Below, piece by piece: positions 18,370-27,557 of a stretch of DNA of 58,299 nucleotides. Made by a program: the position numbers and the translations under genes. Positions within the stretch are counted from its first letter, which is position 1, and each line of letters opens with the position of its first letter. The stretch comes from Halothiobacillus sp. (GTDB lineage: Bacteria; Pseudomonadota; Gammaproteobacteria; Halothiobacillales; Halothiobacillaceae). The stretch covers positions 1-58,299 of the forward strand of contig NZ_JAQTTX010000013.1 in the NCBI RefSeq assembly GCF_028710545.1. Reading direction: 5' to 3'. The notes beneath the pieces were generated by a model that worked only from the letters and a program-made list of their open reading frames with translations, did not search any database and was not told the DNA's origin.

Positions 18370-20439
18370 ATGAACGAACTTGACCAGAAAATCAACACAC
18401 ACTTCCCGGGACTCGTTGTCCGCAAGGATCTCGTCAAGACGGTCAAGGGCAACGCCATCGTTCCCTCCTACGTGCTGGAATACCTGCTGGGCCAGTATTG
18501 CGCCACCAGCGATGAGCCGACCATCCAGACCGGTATCGAGACGGTCAAGGAGATCCTTGCCAAGCATTATGTTCACCGGAACGAAGCCGGATTGGTCCGC
18601 TCGAACATCAAGGAAAAGGGGCGCTACAAGGTCATCGACAAGATCAGTGTCGATCTGAACGACAAGAAGGATGTCTATCAGGCGCAGTTCTCCAACTTAG
18701 GGCTAAAAGAGGTTCTTGTTGATTCCGGAACGGTAAAAAAACACCCCAAGCTCCTGGTCGGCGGCGTGTGGTGCATCGCTGATCTGGAATATGAGTTTAC
18801 CGAAGACAAAAGCGCCAGCCCCTGGATATTATCGACCCTCAAGCCGATCCAGCTCTCCCATTTCGATTTCGACGGCTATGTTGAGGCCCGCAAACAGTTC
18901 ACCACCGACGAGTGGATCGACCTGCTGGTGCAAAGCATCGGCTTCAACCCGGAGATGTTCGGCAAGCGAAGCAAGCTGACCCAACTGGTCCGCCTGATCC
19001 CTTTTTGCGAGCGCAATTACAACCTGATCGAGCTTGGCCCCAAGGGAACCGGCAAATCGCACATCTACCCGGAGTTTTCGCCTCACGGCATCCTGATCTC
19101 CGGCGGCGAGGTTACGGTTCCCAAGCTGTTCGTGAACAACTCTTCCGGAAAGATCGGCCTGGTCGGCTACTGGGATTGTGTCGCCTTCGACGAGTTTGCC
19201 GGAAAGCAAAAACGCGTCGACAAGGCCCTCGTCGACATCATGAAGAACTACATGGCCAACAAGTCCTTCTCGCGGGGCGTCGAGACGCTGGGCGCGGAGG
19301 CCTCCATGGTGTTCGTGGGCAACACTCAGCACACCGTGCCCTACATGCTTAAGCACTCTGACCTGTTTTGCGAGCTGCCCGACAAGTTCTACGACTCCGC
19401 GTTTCTGGACCGCATCCACTTCTACATCCCCGGCTGGGAGGTCGACATCATCCGGGGCGAGATGTTCTCCAGCGGTTACGGCTTCGTAGTGGACTACCTG
19501 GCCGAGATCCTTCGCTCGCTGCGCAATCACGATTACTCGGACCGCTACAAGGAGCACTTCTCTCTCTCCTCCGATATCTCGACGCGGGACCGCGATGGCA
19601 TCAACAAGACATTTTCTGGTTTGATGAAGATCCTCTTTCCACATGGGGGAGCAACCAAGGAAGAGGTCGAGGAGCTGCTACGGTTCGCGATTGAGGGTCG
19701 CAAGCGCGTCAAAGACCAACTAATGCGCATCGATTCCACCTACGGCAACGTCCGCTTTACCTATCAAGACACTGATGGTCGGGCCAAGCCTGTCACCACC
19801 CTCGAAGAAGAGGAATACCCCGGCTACTACCACAAGACCATCGCCGAGGGTGAAGACGGGGAAATCTTGGAAGCTGCGCAACCGGACTCGCCCCAAGGTC
19901 CATCCGAGCCCCTGGCTCCGGCCGAGCCCGTCCTCAAGGAAAAGCACCTCATATTCCAGGAGAACCAGAAGGGCCTCTCCTTCGATACGTTGCTCGGCCC
20001 TTATCTCAAGGGCGCGACCACGATCACCGTCACCGATCCGTACATCCGCCTGTTCTACCAGGTGCGCAACTTCATGGAATTTTTGGAGACCGTGGTCAAA
20101 CACAAGGCCCCGGATGAGGAAGTGTCCGTGCATCTGGTGACGACGGAAGACGAGTTCAAAGGCGAACAGCAGAAGGACAACTTCGAGAAGATGAAGGAGT
20201 CCGCAGGCAGCGTGGGCGTGAACTTCACCTGGGAGTTCGACGGCACCGGCACGATCCACGCCCGCCACATCGTGACCGACCACGGCTGGAAAATCTCCCT
20301 GGATCGCGGCCTCGACATCTTCCAGCACTACGAGATGAACGATGCCTTCACCTTCGCCAATCGCCTGCAGCAATACCGCCCATGCAAGGCGTTCGAGGTG
20401 ACGTTCATTAAACACAAGCGGGAAGCTGAGGGGGAATAA
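18370..20439 (+). CDS. brxL: BrxL, Lon-like AAA ATPase of type I BREX
   Basis: The 689-residue protein has Walker A GPKGTGKS at residues 223-230, Walker B-like 'VAFDEF' (about 272-277) and sensor 'FVGNTQH', as in BrxL, a Lon-related hexameric ATPase that binds DNA. The C-terminal part (about 520-680) contains 'TVTDPYIRLFYQVRNFMEFLE', 'HIVTDHGWKISLDRGLDIF' and similar blocks. These match the MIT_C/phospholipase D-like domain rather than the Lon serine-protease domain, so I see no Lon Ser-Lys dyad. A Pro/Glu-rich linker (about 488-515) separates the parts. The presence of brxL completes the type I core. Confidence 0.92.
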   Translation: MNELDQKINTHFPGLVVRKDLVKTVKGNAIVPSYVLEYLLGQYCATSDEPTIQTGIETVKEILAKHYVHRNEAGLVRSNIKEKGRYKVIDKISVDLNDKKDVYQAQFSNLGLKEVLVDSGTVKKHPKLLVGGVWCIADLEYEFTEDKSASPWILSTLKPIQLSHFDFDGYVEARKQFTTDEWIDLLVQSIGFNPEMFGKRSKLTQLVRLIPFCERNYNLIELGPKGTGKSHIYPEFSPHGILISGGEVTVPKLFVNNSSGKIGLVGYWDCVAFDEFAGKQKRVDKALVDIMKNYMANKSFSRGVETLGAEASMVFVGNTQHTVPYMLKHSDLFCELPDKFYDSAFLDRIHFYIPGWEVDIIRGEMFSSGYGFVVDYLAEILRSLRNHDYSDRYKEHFSLSSDISTRDRDGINKTFSGLMKILFPHGGATKEEVEELLRFAIEGRKRVKDQLMRIDSTYGNVRFTYQDTDGRAKPVTTLEEEEYPGYYHKTIAEGEDGEILEAAQPDSPQGPSEPLAPAEPVLKEKHLIFQENQKGLSFDTLLGPYLKGATTITVTDPYIRLFYQVRNFMEFLETVVKHKAPDEEVSVHLVTTEDEFKGEQQKDNFEKMKESAGSVGVNFTWEFDGTGTIHARHIVTDHGWKISLDRGLDIFQHYEMNDAFTFANRLQQYRPCKAFEVTFIKHKREAEGE

Positions 20440-20440
20440 A

Positions 20441-23017
20441 ATGAGCGGGATATCGGCATCACTGACAAAATGGTTTTCAGAGCGCCCCCAGTGGCTCCAG
20501 ATCGCGGCTACTCGGCTACTTCAGCAATCTGAGCTTACCGACAAAGATGTCTCTGAGCTCGCAACCATATGCCAGCAGGAAGCCGAAGGTAAGCTGCCCA
20601 AAACGACCTGTTCCTTTCCTGCTACCGCGTTCTCCCCGGGCGCAGCAGGCTCCCTGCGTTTGTGTTCAATCAGTGATGTCGAAGGAGTAAACGCCCTTGC
20701 TCCGAAAAAGCCACTTGAGTTTGGCAAGGGCAATATCACGATTGTTTATGGCAACAATGGGTCAGGCAAATCCGGTTACGTCAGACTCCTCAAACATGTA
20801 TGCGGAGCCCGCGAGACGGGTACCCTCCACCGCAATGTCTATAAGCCCGGCTCTGCCGTACAGAAAGCCTGCATTTCGTTTGAGCAGGACGGCATTCCAA
20901 AGAGTCATACGTGGTCGGGACAAGGGATCTGCGATGACCTCAACAGTGTTGATATTTTCGACACCTCCTTTGGCAAGGTGTTTGTCAGCAGCGAAGACGA
21001 GGTGAGCTACGAGCCGCCGGTTCTATCGTTTTTCAGCTCGCTCATCCTCGCATGCGAAAAGGTCGCATCGGCCCTGGATGCCGAGGCCAACCGGCACCAG
21101 TCCAAAAAGCCGAATATCCCGACTGACAAGAAGGCAACTCCTGAAGGCATCTGGTACGAAGCCATCAGCGCCAAAACCAGTACCCAGGACATCGACAAGC
21201 ATTGCACATTTGGCAGCGCTGACGAGACCGAGATGCAAGCGCTGCAGCAGCGCCTTGCCGAACAGGCACCGGCGGAAAAAGCGAAGCAGTTGAGAAAGCA
21301 GAAACAGTATATCGACACTCTGGTCCAGGATGCCCAAAAGTATCTCAAGCAATTATCGGACGAGAATTACCGGCGGATCATTGCTGCCAAGAAGAAGTCG
21401 ATCCTCAAGAAAACAGCGGCAGATACGGCGGCGGAAAAGGTGTTCTCCGGCAGCGAGCTGGAAGGCATCGGGTCTGATGTCTGGAAAGAGCTATGGGAAG
21501 CGGCTCGGAACTACTCCGTATCGGCTGCATACAAAGAGGCCGAGTACCCGAATGTTTCTGATGGCTCCCGTTGTGTCCTGTGCCACCAGACCTTGACCCA
21601 GGAGGCCAAAGAGAGACTGATCTCCTTCGAAAATTTCGTGAAGGGCGAAATGCAGAAAGCCGCAACGGATGCGGCCAAGGAATACGAGACCGCCAGTCAA
21701 ACTATTGAGGCGTTACCGACATCGGAGACGCTGAAGACACGTATCGATGCGGCTGGCATTCCACAGGATGAAGTCGCCAGCCAGGTGACGGGTTTCTTTG
21801 CTCAATTGCAGGCCAGGAAAGACCAACTCCCTGGGATCGATTCCGAAGAAGCCATTCCCGACCCTCTGCTCTCACCGAAATGGATCGAAGAAGCCAACGC
21901 CCAGTCGAAAAGCCTCGGCGAACTCGCAGCAAAATATGACGAAGACGCCAAAAGCGACAATCGAGAGGAGATCAAGAAAAAGCTAAACAGCCTGCAGGCC
22001 AGAAAGTGGTTGTCGGAGCACCGCACCGCTATTGATGAAGAAGTCGCCCGATTGAAGCTACTGAACCAGATTCAGGAAGCCAAGAAGTCGACCAACACCA
22101 AAGCCCTGTCTCAGAAGAAAGGAGAGCTGGCAGAAGCCTTGATCACGGATGCGTTCGTACAAAGGTTCAACGCGGAGCTCAAGGCCCTGGGCGCATCTCA
22201 GGTCAAGGTTGAGCTCGTGAAATCAAAAGTCTCCAAGGGCCGAGTCCTTCATAAGCTCCAGCTTCGGGGGGCCTCTCAGAATGGCCTCGCCGATGTGCTG
22301 AGCGAGGGAGAAAATCGGATCGTTTCCATTGCGGCTTTTTTGGCCGACGTCACCGGAAAGAGCAACCAGGCCCCGTTTATCTTTGACGATCCAATATCCT
22401 CACTCGACCAAAGCTATGAGGAGGCCGTGGTTCAAAGACTGATCGAGCTGTCTCAGGACAAGCAGGTCATTGTCTTTACTCACCGCCTGTCCTTGCTGGG
22501 AACGGTCCGGCATTTTGCCGAGAAAAAGACCATCAAGCCCGATGTGGTGAGCATTCGCTCTGCAGACTGGGGGACCGGAGAGCCAGCTCCCATTCCACTT
22601 TCACAGAGCGACATCAAATCCGCCCTGAACACACTCATGAATCAGCGGTATCAGGATGCAAAGAAGGCAAGTGAGAACGGAGAATTTGAACATGCTGAAA
22701 TCTTGCTGAAGTCGATATGCAGCGATTTCAGGACATTGGTGGAGCGCTCCATTGAAAATGATCTGCTGTGCGGAGTGGTTCAAAGATTCCAGCGACCGGT
22801 GCATACGTTGAAGCTCAAGGATCTGGCCAAGTTGAAGGACACGGATTGCAATCTCCTTGATTCGCTCATGACCAAATACTCCGGGTTCGAACACTCACAG
22901 CCAGCAGAATCACCAGTGGAGCTGCCGAAGCCAGACGATCTTCTGGGCGACATGACATCGCTAAAAAACTGGCGTGAAGAATACGCGAAGCGCCCCGCCT
23001 CTGCGGTGGCCGGGTAA
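20441..23017 (+). CDS. RloC/PrrC-like zinc-hook ATPase, candidate anticodon nuclease
   Basis: ATG 20441 follows the brxL stop by one base. The 858-residue protein has Walker A GNNGSGKS (104-111) and coiled coils interrupted by a Rad50-type hook C378-V-L-C381. A signature-like 'LSEGENRIVSIAAFLAD', Walker B 'PFIFDDPISSLDQ' and 'VIVFTHRL' follow. This is the AAA_13/RloC plan. The C-terminal domain contains R764-x3-E768 and, 50 residues later, H818 in 'GFEHSQP'. PrrC/RloC nucleases use an R-x3-E...H triad, so an anticodon- or other RNA-cleaving effector is plausible, though the spacing to His is longer. It would act as a cell-suicide back-up to BREX. The RNase activity is inference. Confidence 0.75.
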   Translation: MSGISASLTKWFSERPQWLQIAATRLLQQSELTDKDVSELATICQQEAEGKLPKTTCSFPATAFSPGAAGSLRLCSISDVEGVNALAPKKPLEFGKGNITIVYGNNGSGKSGYVRLLKHVCGARETGTLHRNVYKPGSAVQKACISFEQDGIPKSHTWSGQGICDDLNSVDIFDTSFGKVFVSSEDEVSYEPPVLSFFSSLILACEKVASALDAEANRHQSKKPNIPTDKKATPEGIWYEAISAKTSTQDIDKHCTFGSADETEMQALQQRLAEQAPAEKAKQLRKQKQYIDTLVQDAQKYLKQLSDENYRRIIAAKKKSILKKTAADTAAEKVFSGSELEGIGSDVWKELWEAARNYSVSAAYKEAEYPNVSDGSRCVLCHQTLTQEAKERLISFENFVKGEMQKAATDAAKEYETASQTIEALPTSETLKTRIDAAGIPQDEVASQVTGFFAQLQARKDQLPGIDSEEAIPDPLLSPKWIEEANAQSKSLGELAAKYDEDAKSDNREEIKKKLNSLQARKWLSEHRTAIDEEVARLKLLNQIQEAKKSTNTKALSQKKGELAEALITDAFVQRFNAELKALGASQVKVELVKSKVSKGRVLHKLQLRGASQNGLADVLSEGENRIVSIAAFLADVTGKSNQAPFIFDDPISSLDQSYEEAVVQRLIELSQDKQVIVFTHRLSLLGTVRHFAEKKTIKPDVVSIRSADWGTGEPAPIPLSQSDIKSALNTLMNQRYQDAKKASENGEFEHAEILLKSICSDFRTLVERSIENDLLCGVVQRFQRPVHTLKLKDLAKLKDTDCNLLDSLMTKYSGFEHSQPAESPVELPKPDDLLGDMTSLKNWREEYAKRPASAVAG

Positions 23018-23021
23018 CAGT

Positions 23022-24263
23022 ATGAAAGTTCTTCACACATCCGACTGGCACATTGGGCGCACTCTTTATGGCAGAAAACGCTACGAGGAGTTCGGAGCTT
23101 TTCTGACCTGGCTGGCTGAGACGATTCAGCAGAATGAAATTGATGCACTGCTCGTGGCAGGAGATATCTTTGACACCAGCGCTCCGAGCAATCGCGCCCA
23201 AGAGCTCTATTACCGTTTCCTATGCCGGGTGGCCGCCTCATGCTGTCGGCATGTTGTTGTCGTCGCGGGCAACCACGATTCACCGTCCTTTCTCAATGCT
23301 CCCAAGGAGCTGCTCAAAGCCCTTGATGTCCATGTGGTCGGTAGTAGCACGGAATCCCCGGAAGACGAAGTGCTTGTGCTCCGCAATGATCAGGACACTC
23401 CGGAATTGATTGTCTGTGCCGTGCCCTACCTTCGCGACCGGGATATCCGCGTGGCGGAAGCTGGTGAGAGCGTCGAGGACAAGGAGCGGAAATTGATTGA
23501 CGGCATCCGCACTCACTACGCCACCGTCGCCGCCTTGGCCGAACAGAAGCGCGAGGAACTCGGGGCCAATATTCCCATCGTTGGCACGGGGCATCTGTTC
23601 ACCGCTGGCGGACAAACCGTCGATGGTGATGGCGTGCGCGAACTCTATGTCGGCTCCTTGGCTCACGTGACGGCCGGGATTTTTCCAGCCTGCTTCAACT
23701 ATCTGGCGCTTGGTCACCTCCACGTCCCGCAAGAGGTGAACGGCTCCAAAACCATACGTTACAGCGGCTCACCACTGCCCATGGGGTTCGGAGAGGCAAA
23801 ACAGCCGAAGAGCGTTTGCCAGGTTGAGTTCCACAGCACGGCAGCATCCGTACAACTGATCGACGTGCCGGTGTTTCAACGGCTCGAGCGCGTCAAGGGT
23901 GACTGGGACGGCATCTCAAGCCGCATCCTTGAATTGTCGGCAACGGGCTCCCCAAATGGTTCAGGAGTCTGGCTCGAAGTCATCTACGACGGCACTGAGG
24001 TTATTGGCGACCTGCGTGAGCGCCTGGAGGCAGCGATTTCCGGCACCCAAATGGAAATTCTCCGGATAAAGAACAACCGCATCATCGACCGCGTGCTGGG
24101 GCAAATCCATGAAGAGGAAACGCTCGACGATCTGAACGTGAACGACGTGTTCGAACGATGCCTCGCCGTCCATGACGTGCCCGAAGAGCAGCGGCCGGAG
24201 CTGCTTCGGGCCTACCAAGAAACGGTCTCGTCTCTCTATGAAGACGATGTGCAGGCGGAATAG
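23022..24263 (+). CDS. sbcD: SbcD, Mre11-type nuclease subunit
   Basis: ATG 23022 is chosen because the protein then starts 'MKVLHTSDWHIG', as SbcD/Mre11 phosphoesterases do; an in-frame codon at 22974 would overlap the previous gene. The 413-residue protein has the ordered metallophosphatase motifs: DWHIG, 'VAGDIFD', 'GNHDS', 'GTGHLF' and 'LALGHLHVP'. Residues after about 290 form the C-terminal capping region ending in an acidic tail. With SbcC it makes an ATP-dependent exonuclease/endonuclease acting on hairpins and DNA ends. It lies four bases after the RloC-like gene and eleven before sbcC, in the BREX-linked run. A normal chromosomal repair role cannot be excluded. Confidence 0.93.
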   Translation: MKVLHTSDWHIGRTLYGRKRYEEFGAFLTWLAETIQQNEIDALLVAGDIFDTSAPSNRAQELYYRFLCRVAASCCRHVVVVAGNHDSPSFLNAPKELLKALDVHVVGSSTESPEDEVLVLRNDQDTPELIVCAVPYLRDRDIRVAEAGESVEDKERKLIDGIRTHYATVAALAEQKREELGANIPIVGTGHLFTAGGQTVDGDGVRELYVGSLAHVTAGIFPACFNYLALGHLHVPQEVNGSKTIRYSGSPLPMGFGEAKQPKSVCQVEFHSTAASVQLIDVPVFQRLERVKGDWDGISSRILELSATGSPNGSGVWLEVIYDGTEVIGDLRERLEAAISGTQMEILRIKNNRIIDRVLGQIHEEETLDDLNVNDVFERCLAVHDVPEEQRPELLRAYQETVSSLYEDDVQAE

Positions 24264-24274
24264 AGAGGCTGTCG

Positions 24275-27200
24275 ATGAGAATCCTGCAGGTACGCTTCAA
24301 GAATCTGAACTCACTGGTCGGCGAATGGCAAATCGACCTGATGCATCCGGCCTTCGCGTCTGACGGCATCTTCGCCATCACCGGCCCCACCGGCGCGGGG
24401 AAGACCACCATCCTCGATGCTATATGCCTCGCCCTTTATGGGCGGACGCCTCGCCTGAACAAGGTCACCAAGAGCGGAAACGAAATCATGTCCCGCCAGA
24501 CCGGGGAATGTTTTGCCGAGGTGACCTTCGAAACCCAGGCCGGGCGTTACCGCTGTCACTGGAGCCAACACCGGGCACGCAAGAAGCCGGATGGCGAACT
24601 CCAGGCCCCGAAACACGAAATTGCCAATGCCGATTCCGGCGAAATCTTTGAATCCAAGATCAGAGGTGTAGCCGACCAGATCGAGTCGGCTACCGGCATG
24701 GACTTTGATCGTTTCACCCGTTCCATGTTGCTGGCCCAGGGCGGCTTTGCCGCGTTCCTTCAGGCGGCACCGGATGATCGTGCTCCGATTCTGGAGCAGA
24801 TAACGGGCACAGAGATCTACAGCCAGATATCCATCCGTGTCCATGAGCGCCAGCGCGAAGAGCGGGAAAAACTGAACCTGCTCCAGGCTGAAACGGCTGG
24901 CATCGTGATTCTTGAGCCGGAGCAGGAACAAGAGATTGAGCAGGCACTCAAGACAAAGCAGAAGGAAGAGACAGACCTTGCCGCCAAATCCGCTGACACT
25001 GGGAAGGCCATTGCCTGGCTCACCACCATCGACGGGCTGAAGAAGGAAATCATCAACCTGGCCGATGAAGCGAGCAAGCTGCAGGGCGATATCGAGGCGT
25101 TCAAACCGGATCGTGAAAAGTTGGGCCGGGCTTTGAATGCCGCCTCACTGGACGGCGCATACGCAACGCTCACCACCACCCGCAAACAACAGGCGGATGA
25201 CAGAGCAGGCTTGAAAGCCGAGGAAGAGGCTCTTCCTGGACTGGAATCCTCCGCCAAGGAACAGGCCGAAGTACTGAAATCGGCTGAGCAACAAACCGCT
25301 CGGGCAAAAGAAGAGCTGAAAGCGGCCACGCCTACATTGCAGAAGGTTCGCTCCCTGGATCAGAAACTTGCCGATCAGAAAAAAGCTGTTTCGGAAGGTG
25401 ATGAGGGCTGTAAGAAGGATGCGGCCAAGATTGACGCTGACAAAAAAGCCCGACTTGAAGAACAGGAAAAACGATCCAAGGCTCACGAGACGCTGGAGCT
25501 TGTGGGCGGCTACCTCAAGGAGCATGCACAGGATGAATGGCTGATCGGCGGTCTGGCTGGTGTTGAAGAACAGTTGAGCGGCCTGCTCTCCAAACAAAAT
25601 GAAATCGTTCAAAAGGAGGCGGCTCAAGAAACGGCCACGACGACTCTGGAACTGTCGGCAAAGTCACTCGACGACTGTCAGAAGCAATCCGGCACTCGGA
25701 AGCAGGAGCTGGAGGACGCCTCAAAACAGCTTCAGCAGGGCAAGGATGCTTTGAGCCAGTTGTTGGGAGACCGCTTGTTGCGGGAATACCGCACCGAAAA
25801 GGAAACCCTGCTGCGAGAAATGGCCTTCCTGACGAAAATTGCGGAGCTTGAAGATCATCGGGAAAAACTGGAAGACGGCAAGCCCTGTCCACTCTGCGGT
25901 GCAACCGAGCACCCGTTTGCGGAAGGGAATGTCCCTGTTCCCGATGAAACCGAAAAGAAGATCGACGCCCTAACCAGGCTGATCAGCAAAGCCGAGGATC
26001 AGGAAGCCGCCATCAAGAAACTCGAAGAAGCTGAAAGCCTGGCCCGCAAGAACCTGACGGAGTCTGAAAAGCTGGAGTCAGCAGCAGCTAATGACAAGAA
26101 GGCTGCCGAGAAAGCCCTCAACGAGGTGAAGGACGGCCTGGTGAAACTCCGTGCCGATTTTGCCGAACGCAGGCAGGCTGTTACTACCAAACTCCAGCCG
26201 CTTGGTATTGCGGACATCCCTGAAACGGACATTTCATCACTGATCGAAACCCTCAAGGCGCGGCTGAAGGCGTGGCAGGCCCAGGTCAAGAAAAAGGCGG
26301 ACATCGAGAAACAGATTGCCGACATCGACAGCGAGGTGAAGCGTCTGGATGCGGTTATCGAAACTCAAAGTACTGCCCTGGCCGAAAAGCTGGAGCGCCT
26401 GGAGACCTTGAAAAAGGAACTCGCCACCGGAAGTGATGAGCGTAATGCGCTTTACGGCGACAAGAAGCCCGACGATGAGGAGCACCGTTTGAACACGGCG
26501 ATTTCGGATGCTGAAGGTTCCGAAAAACAGGTCAGAGACCTGCACAGTGAGCTCCAACAAAAATGGAATACCGCGAAGACCCATGTCGAATCTCTGAAGA
26601 AACGCATCGACCAACGAGAGCCGGAACTGAGGGGCCTTGAAACCGAATTCTCCGCAGCGCTCGCGCCCGTTGATTTTACAGATGAAGAACAGTTTCTGGC
26701 GGCTAGACTTCCCTCTGAACGGAAGGCTGAGTTGGCGGCTACGGCCAAGGATCTGGATGAGCGCCAAACGGATCTGAAAGCCAGGCAGAAGGATCGGGAA
26801 ACGCGCTTGACCACGGAGATGGCCCGAAAGATCACCGACAACTCGCTGGAAGAGCTCGAGCCGCAATTCAAAGAGCACGAGGAAGCCCTGAAAGAGCTGC
26901 GGGACATCATCGCCGGTCTCAAACACAAGCTAAGTGAGAATACGGCTGCAAAAGAGCGGATAAAGGAAAAGCAGACAGCTATCGAGTCCCAGAAAAAAGA
27001 GTGTCGCAGGTGGGAAAATCTGCACGAATTGATCGGCTCCGCAGACGGTAAGAAGTACCGCAATTTTGCCCAGGGGCTGACCTTCGAAATGATGATTGGT
27101 CACGCCAACCGGCAATTGCAGAAAATGACCGACCGCTACTTGCTGGCCCGGGACGACGCTCAGCCCCTGGAGCTCAACGTGGTCGACAACTATCAGGCTG

Positions 27201-27550
27201 GGGAGATTCGGTCCACGAAGAACCTTTCCGGCGGGGAGAGTTTTATCGTCAGCCTGTCCCTGGCGCTGGGGTTGTCCCATATGGCCAGCAAGAATGTCCG
27301 GGTGGATTCGCTGTTTCTGGATGAAGGCTTCGGCACCCTGGACGAGGAAGCCCTCGACACCGCCCTGGAAACCCTCGCGGGCCTGCAGCAGGATGGCAAG
27401 CTGATAGGCGTCATTTCGCACGTGCCCGCCTTGAAGGAGCGGATCAGCACGCAAATCCAGGTAACGCCTCAAACCGGTGGCAGAAGCCATATATCCGGGC
27501 CTGGATGCGGCAGGTTGGGCGCTACAGAACGGGCCGTAGAAGCAGGTTGA
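24275..27550 (+). CDS. sbcC: SbcC, Rad50-type ATPase subunit
   Basis: The 1091-residue protein has Walker A GPTGAGKT at 37-44 and the Q-loop region 'LLAQGGFAAFLQA'. Long coiled coils from about 190 to 950 are broken by a zinc hook C538-P-L-C541. The signature 'LSGGESFIVSLSLALGLS' and Walker B 'LFLDEGFGTLDEE' follow, and the typical C-terminal 'GRSHISGPG' is present. It is full length for SbcC and shows no missing motif. With SbcD it forms the SbcCD (Mre11-Rad50) complex. The next gene begins seven bases downstream. Confidence 0.94.
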   Translation: MRILQVRFKNLNSLVGEWQIDLMHPAFASDGIFAITGPTGAGKTTILDAICLALYGRTPRLNKVTKSGNEIMSRQTGECFAEVTFETQAGRYRCHWSQHRARKKPDGELQAPKHEIANADSGEIFESKIRGVADQIESATGMDFDRFTRSMLLAQGGFAAFLQAAPDDRAPILEQITGTEIYSQISIRVHERQREEREKLNLLQAETAGIVILEPEQEQEIEQALKTKQKEETDLAAKSADTGKAIAWLTTIDGLKKEIINLADEASKLQGDIEAFKPDREKLGRALNAASLDGAYATLTTTRKQQADDRAGLKAEEEALPGLESSAKEQAEVLKSAEQQTARAKEELKAATPTLQKVRSLDQKLADQKKAVSEGDEGCKKDAAKIDADKKARLEEQEKRSKAHETLELVGGYLKEHAQDEWLIGGLAGVEEQLSGLLSKQNEIVQKEAAQETATTTLELSAKSLDDCQKQSGTRKQELEDASKQLQQGKDALSQLLGDRLLREYRTEKETLLREMAFLTKIAELEDHREKLEDGKPCPLCGATEHPFAEGNVPVPDETEKKIDALTRLISKAEDQEAAIKKLEEAESLARKNLTESEKLESAAANDKKAAEKALNEVKDGLVKLRADFAERRQAVTTKLQPLGIADIPETDISSLIETLKARLKAWQAQVKKKADIEKQIADIDSEVKRLDAVIETQSTALAEKLERLETLKKELATGSDERNALYGDKKPDDEEHRLNTAISDAEGSEKQVRDLHSELQQKWNTAKTHVESLKKRIDQREPELRGLETEFSAALAPVDFTDEEQFLAARLPSERKAELAATAKDLDERQTDLKARQKDRETRLTTEMARKITDNSLEELEPQFKEHEEALKELRDIIAGLKHKLSENTAAKERIKEKQTAIESQKKECRRWENLHELIGSADGKKYRNFAQGLTFEMMIGHANRQLQKMTDRYLLARDDAQPLELNVVDNYQAGEIRSTKNLSGGESFIVSLSLALGLSHMASKNVRVDSLFLDEGFGTLDEEALDTALETLAGLQQDGKLIGVISHVPALKERISTQIQVTPQTGGRSHISGPGCGRLGATERAVEAG

Positions 27551-27557
27551 CTTGAGA

